Source: Bacteroidota bacterium (GTDB lineage: Bacteria; Bacteroidota; Bacteroidia; Chitinophagales; Chitinophagaceae). Taken from it: a stretch of 14,280 bases of DNA. The DNA lies in NCBI GenBank assembly GCA_023391015.1, contig JAEWBT010000152.1, positions 1 to 14,280 on the forward strand, in the 5' to 3' direction. Below, piece after piece: positions 13,601 through 14,280 of this stretch (position 1 is the stretch's first letter; each line of letters opens with the position of its first letter). The position numbers were made by a program, and so were the translations under genes. The notes under the pieces are model-generated. The model saw only the letters and a list, made by a program, of their open reading frames with translations. It was not told the DNA's origin and searched no databases.

Positions 13601-14280
13601 ACTTCCGCCGCCACCTTGCTCCGGCACGCCAACGGCGGGCACGGCTGCTGCTGCCAGGACGGCGCTCTGCGCCAACAGTAGTGCCGACTTGTCGCTGAGT
13701 GGATTTACGGGTGCTACTACGCCCATCGGCGGCATTACGTTCCTGTGGGAGCAAGCCTCCAGCATAGGTGGACCTTACACAGCTGTAACAGGTGGTGCAG
13801 GTGGAACTACGCCTTACTTTACAAGTGATGCATTGAGCGCTACGACGTATTACCGCGCGGTAGTTACCTGTACCAATTCCGGACAATCTGCTACCAGCAA
13901 TGTAGTAACGATAAACGTAAACAATCCACAGCCAGCCGGTACCGCTCCGGGCGCACGTTGTGGTGTAGGCACTGTGGCACTGGGCGCAACGCCTGCTGCC
14001 GGACAAACTATAAGCTGGTATGCCGCTGCTACCGGTGGGGTTCCACTGGCTACCGGCAATAGCTTTACTACTCCTTCTATTGCGACCACTACAACATATT
14101 ATGTGGCGGCACAACAGGGCGGCAGCACCGGGGTTACGGGGCGTGTGACGAGTACGGCACCGGGTTCTGCTACGACTCTGAGTACTTACACCCTTCCATT
14201 TACCCTGACGCAATCGGCGACGTTTAATTCTGTGGATGTGTTTTCCTCTACGGGTACAGCAATTACGGTAGCACTTTACG
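10686..14280 (+). CDS. Large secreted Ig-like/GEVED repeat protein (no stop within window)
   Basis: One open frame of at least 1198 codons starts at ATG 10686 and is still open at the window end. Residues 1-28 are a signal peptide ending AGA|QT. Residues about 29-219 form a beta-rich domain (TKIEWLKYNG, WESYTLPTPYTYTGNSLVVLADH). Then come three pairs of an Ig-like domain (starting ACSG.P at 220, 476, 724) and a GEVED domain (starting CYC at 325, 577, 826). The GEVED domains end in GEYEDY (462), GETKDF (710) and GEYEDY (963), and carry Ca-site-like loops DFNENGSF, DYDHSGTF and DVNEDGTF. Two further Ig-like domains and the start of another beta domain follow from 977. Such proteins are surface adhesins or substrate binders and usually end in a type IX secretion signal, which would lie outside the window. 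Thr, Ser and Gly dominate; all antisense frames here are shadows. Confidence 0.93.
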   Translation, partial: MRKAFLQTRACAFLLILLLFGGWQQAGAQTVTIGATTGTTNSYLYGPIYRSSASSTFDYSRYAHLYTAAELGIPTGATITKIEWLKYNGNTLTGNNTFNILLDNSTATTLTTGTAWNTLTATATTVYASTTQSFTGAAGTWESYTLPTPYTYTGNSLVVLADHVKAGTANGALNYYTNAATGKAIGTANSSVLTGTTTLTTTSYGNTRPTIRITYTPGTACSGTPNAGTAQANGSSGTVNVCQSIAVNLSNSGGTSASGLTYQWEYSVSGNAGTYNPISGATSNTYSIASYATSNAGYYQLVTTCSGQSATSAPVQLVTNAVANCYCTPSTTGATSKYISNFTTSGSVSNINNSSTAGSASGYEDYHTTITGAAYAGAVVNYIISVSTGTSGRAIWIDFNENGSFTDAGEQVVTGTSSYSSSPMTGDFSIPAGTLPGIKRMRILASNVPAAPTDPCAITSTGEYEDYSFEVLAATACSGSPAAATATASTASACSGEAITLSASGVPIGRPGNTYQWESRTGANPFAPISGATTVPYVLTTGQTAATDYRLVVTCSNSGLSTPSNTVSVGINPFNVCYCHTGLGGSTSAAITGATISGTTFDHTGGPSASPFYTQFPATGTNTGTLTQGMTYTISTTHSSTGYVSLWIDYDHSGTFDASEWTQINTATATSGSKSFTIPAGALTGPTGMRIRTRTSTYTGTDACTNFTTGETKDFIITIAAPVACSGAPTTVVSASVANACYNAPFELTVSSGIPGGTTGLSYQWQSRPAGSTGVFTDISGATSYPYIVAGQTAATEYQLVVTCANGGATAASNTLSIGQNPANTCYCVPTVTGTGGGSTKFINNFTTSGGVTDINNTSTGNAAGYTDFHSTVSGSAYAGTTINYSIGVSTGTSGYAVWVDVNEDGTFQASEQIVSSSAYASSPITGSFTIPILTAPGTKRLRILISNTPNNPSDPCTLASTGEYEDYTFTILPPPPCSGTPTAGTAAAARTALCANSSADLSLSGFTGATTPIGGITFLWEQASSIGGPYTAVTGGAGGTTPYFTSDALSATTYYRAVVTCTNSGQSATSNVVTINVNNPQPAGTAPGARCGVGTVALGATPAAGQTISWYAAATGGVPLATGNSFTTPSIATTTTYYVAAQQGGSTGVTGRVTSTAPGSATTLSTYTLPFTLTQSATFNSVDVFSSTGTAITVALY
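11343..13613 (+). repeat. Three in-gene Ig + GEVED modules
   Basis: The modules span about 11343-12110, 12111-12854 and 12855-13613, each close to 250 codons. Modules 1 and 3 are close relatives (shared NFTTSG, VSTGTSG, YASSPITG/YSSSPMTG, GEYEDY) and even share the 17-base stretch TCTACCGGTACTTCTGG near 11845 and 13354. The middle module has a diverged GEVED half. Confidence 0.8.

Noticed and set aside
13296..14213. Open frame of 305 codons on the minus strand
   Set aside because: It is opposite the Thr/Ser/Gly-rich Ig/GEVED gene; its Arg/Cys/Thr-rich translation is the mirror of those codons. The same holds for the minus frames at 11433-11786 and 11949-12641.

Overview
The window looks like a chromosomal segment of a Bacteroidota bacterium, most likely near Chitinophagaceae. 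Several signs point there: promoter-like sites of the TTTG / TAnnTTTG type, start codons mostly without Shine-Dalgarno sequences, a SMUG2-like uracil-DNA glycosylase, an MbnP-family lipoprotein, a huge secreted Ig/GEVED protein with an 'AGA|Q' signal-peptide end, and a single-chain alpha2-type glycyl-tRNA synthetase. No phage, transposase or integron genes are visible; the tyrosine recombinase is the housekeeping Xer type.

Layout. 1-124 (minus) is the N-terminus of a membrane protein that leaves the window. 420-2071 is a translation and chromosome block: rpsU (bS21), a XerC/D recombinase and hpf, each transcript ending in a clear hairpin. 2225-3358 is an eight-blade PQQ-repeat lipoprotein. 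3457-4143 is a SMUG2-like DNA glycosylase. 4144-4800 has no gene but holds a 43-bp tandem repeat. 4801-5223 (minus) is an unrecognised helical protein. 5377-6828 is glyS. 6955-9076 is a tight three-gene set: a small unknown protein, an MbnP-like lipoprotein and a MauG/MbnH-like di-heme enzyme. 9204-9285 (minus) is tRNA-Leu(UAG). 9425-9910 is an NlpC/P60 lipoprotein. After about 775 bp without a gene, 10686 to the window end is one open frame of at least 1198 residues, a secreted protein with alternating Ig-like and GEVED modules.

How they work together. rpsU and hpf both act on the ribosome, and rpsU alone carries a near-perfect Shine-Dalgarno sequence, which fits bS21 autoregulation known in this phylum. 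The MbnP/MbnH-like pair is the best candidate for a specialised system: in methanotrophs the di-heme partner oxidises a Trp of MbnP to kynurenine to make a copper site, and the corresponding features (WxW-GY motif, two CxxCH hemes, a Tyr at the MauG-like ligand position) are visible here.

At a larger scale, the palindrome TTCCGGAA occurs 17 times by my count where about 0.2 would be expected by chance. A longer form, GATTTCCGGAAATC, sits in three intergenic hairpins. This looks like a highly iterated palindrome of this lineage.
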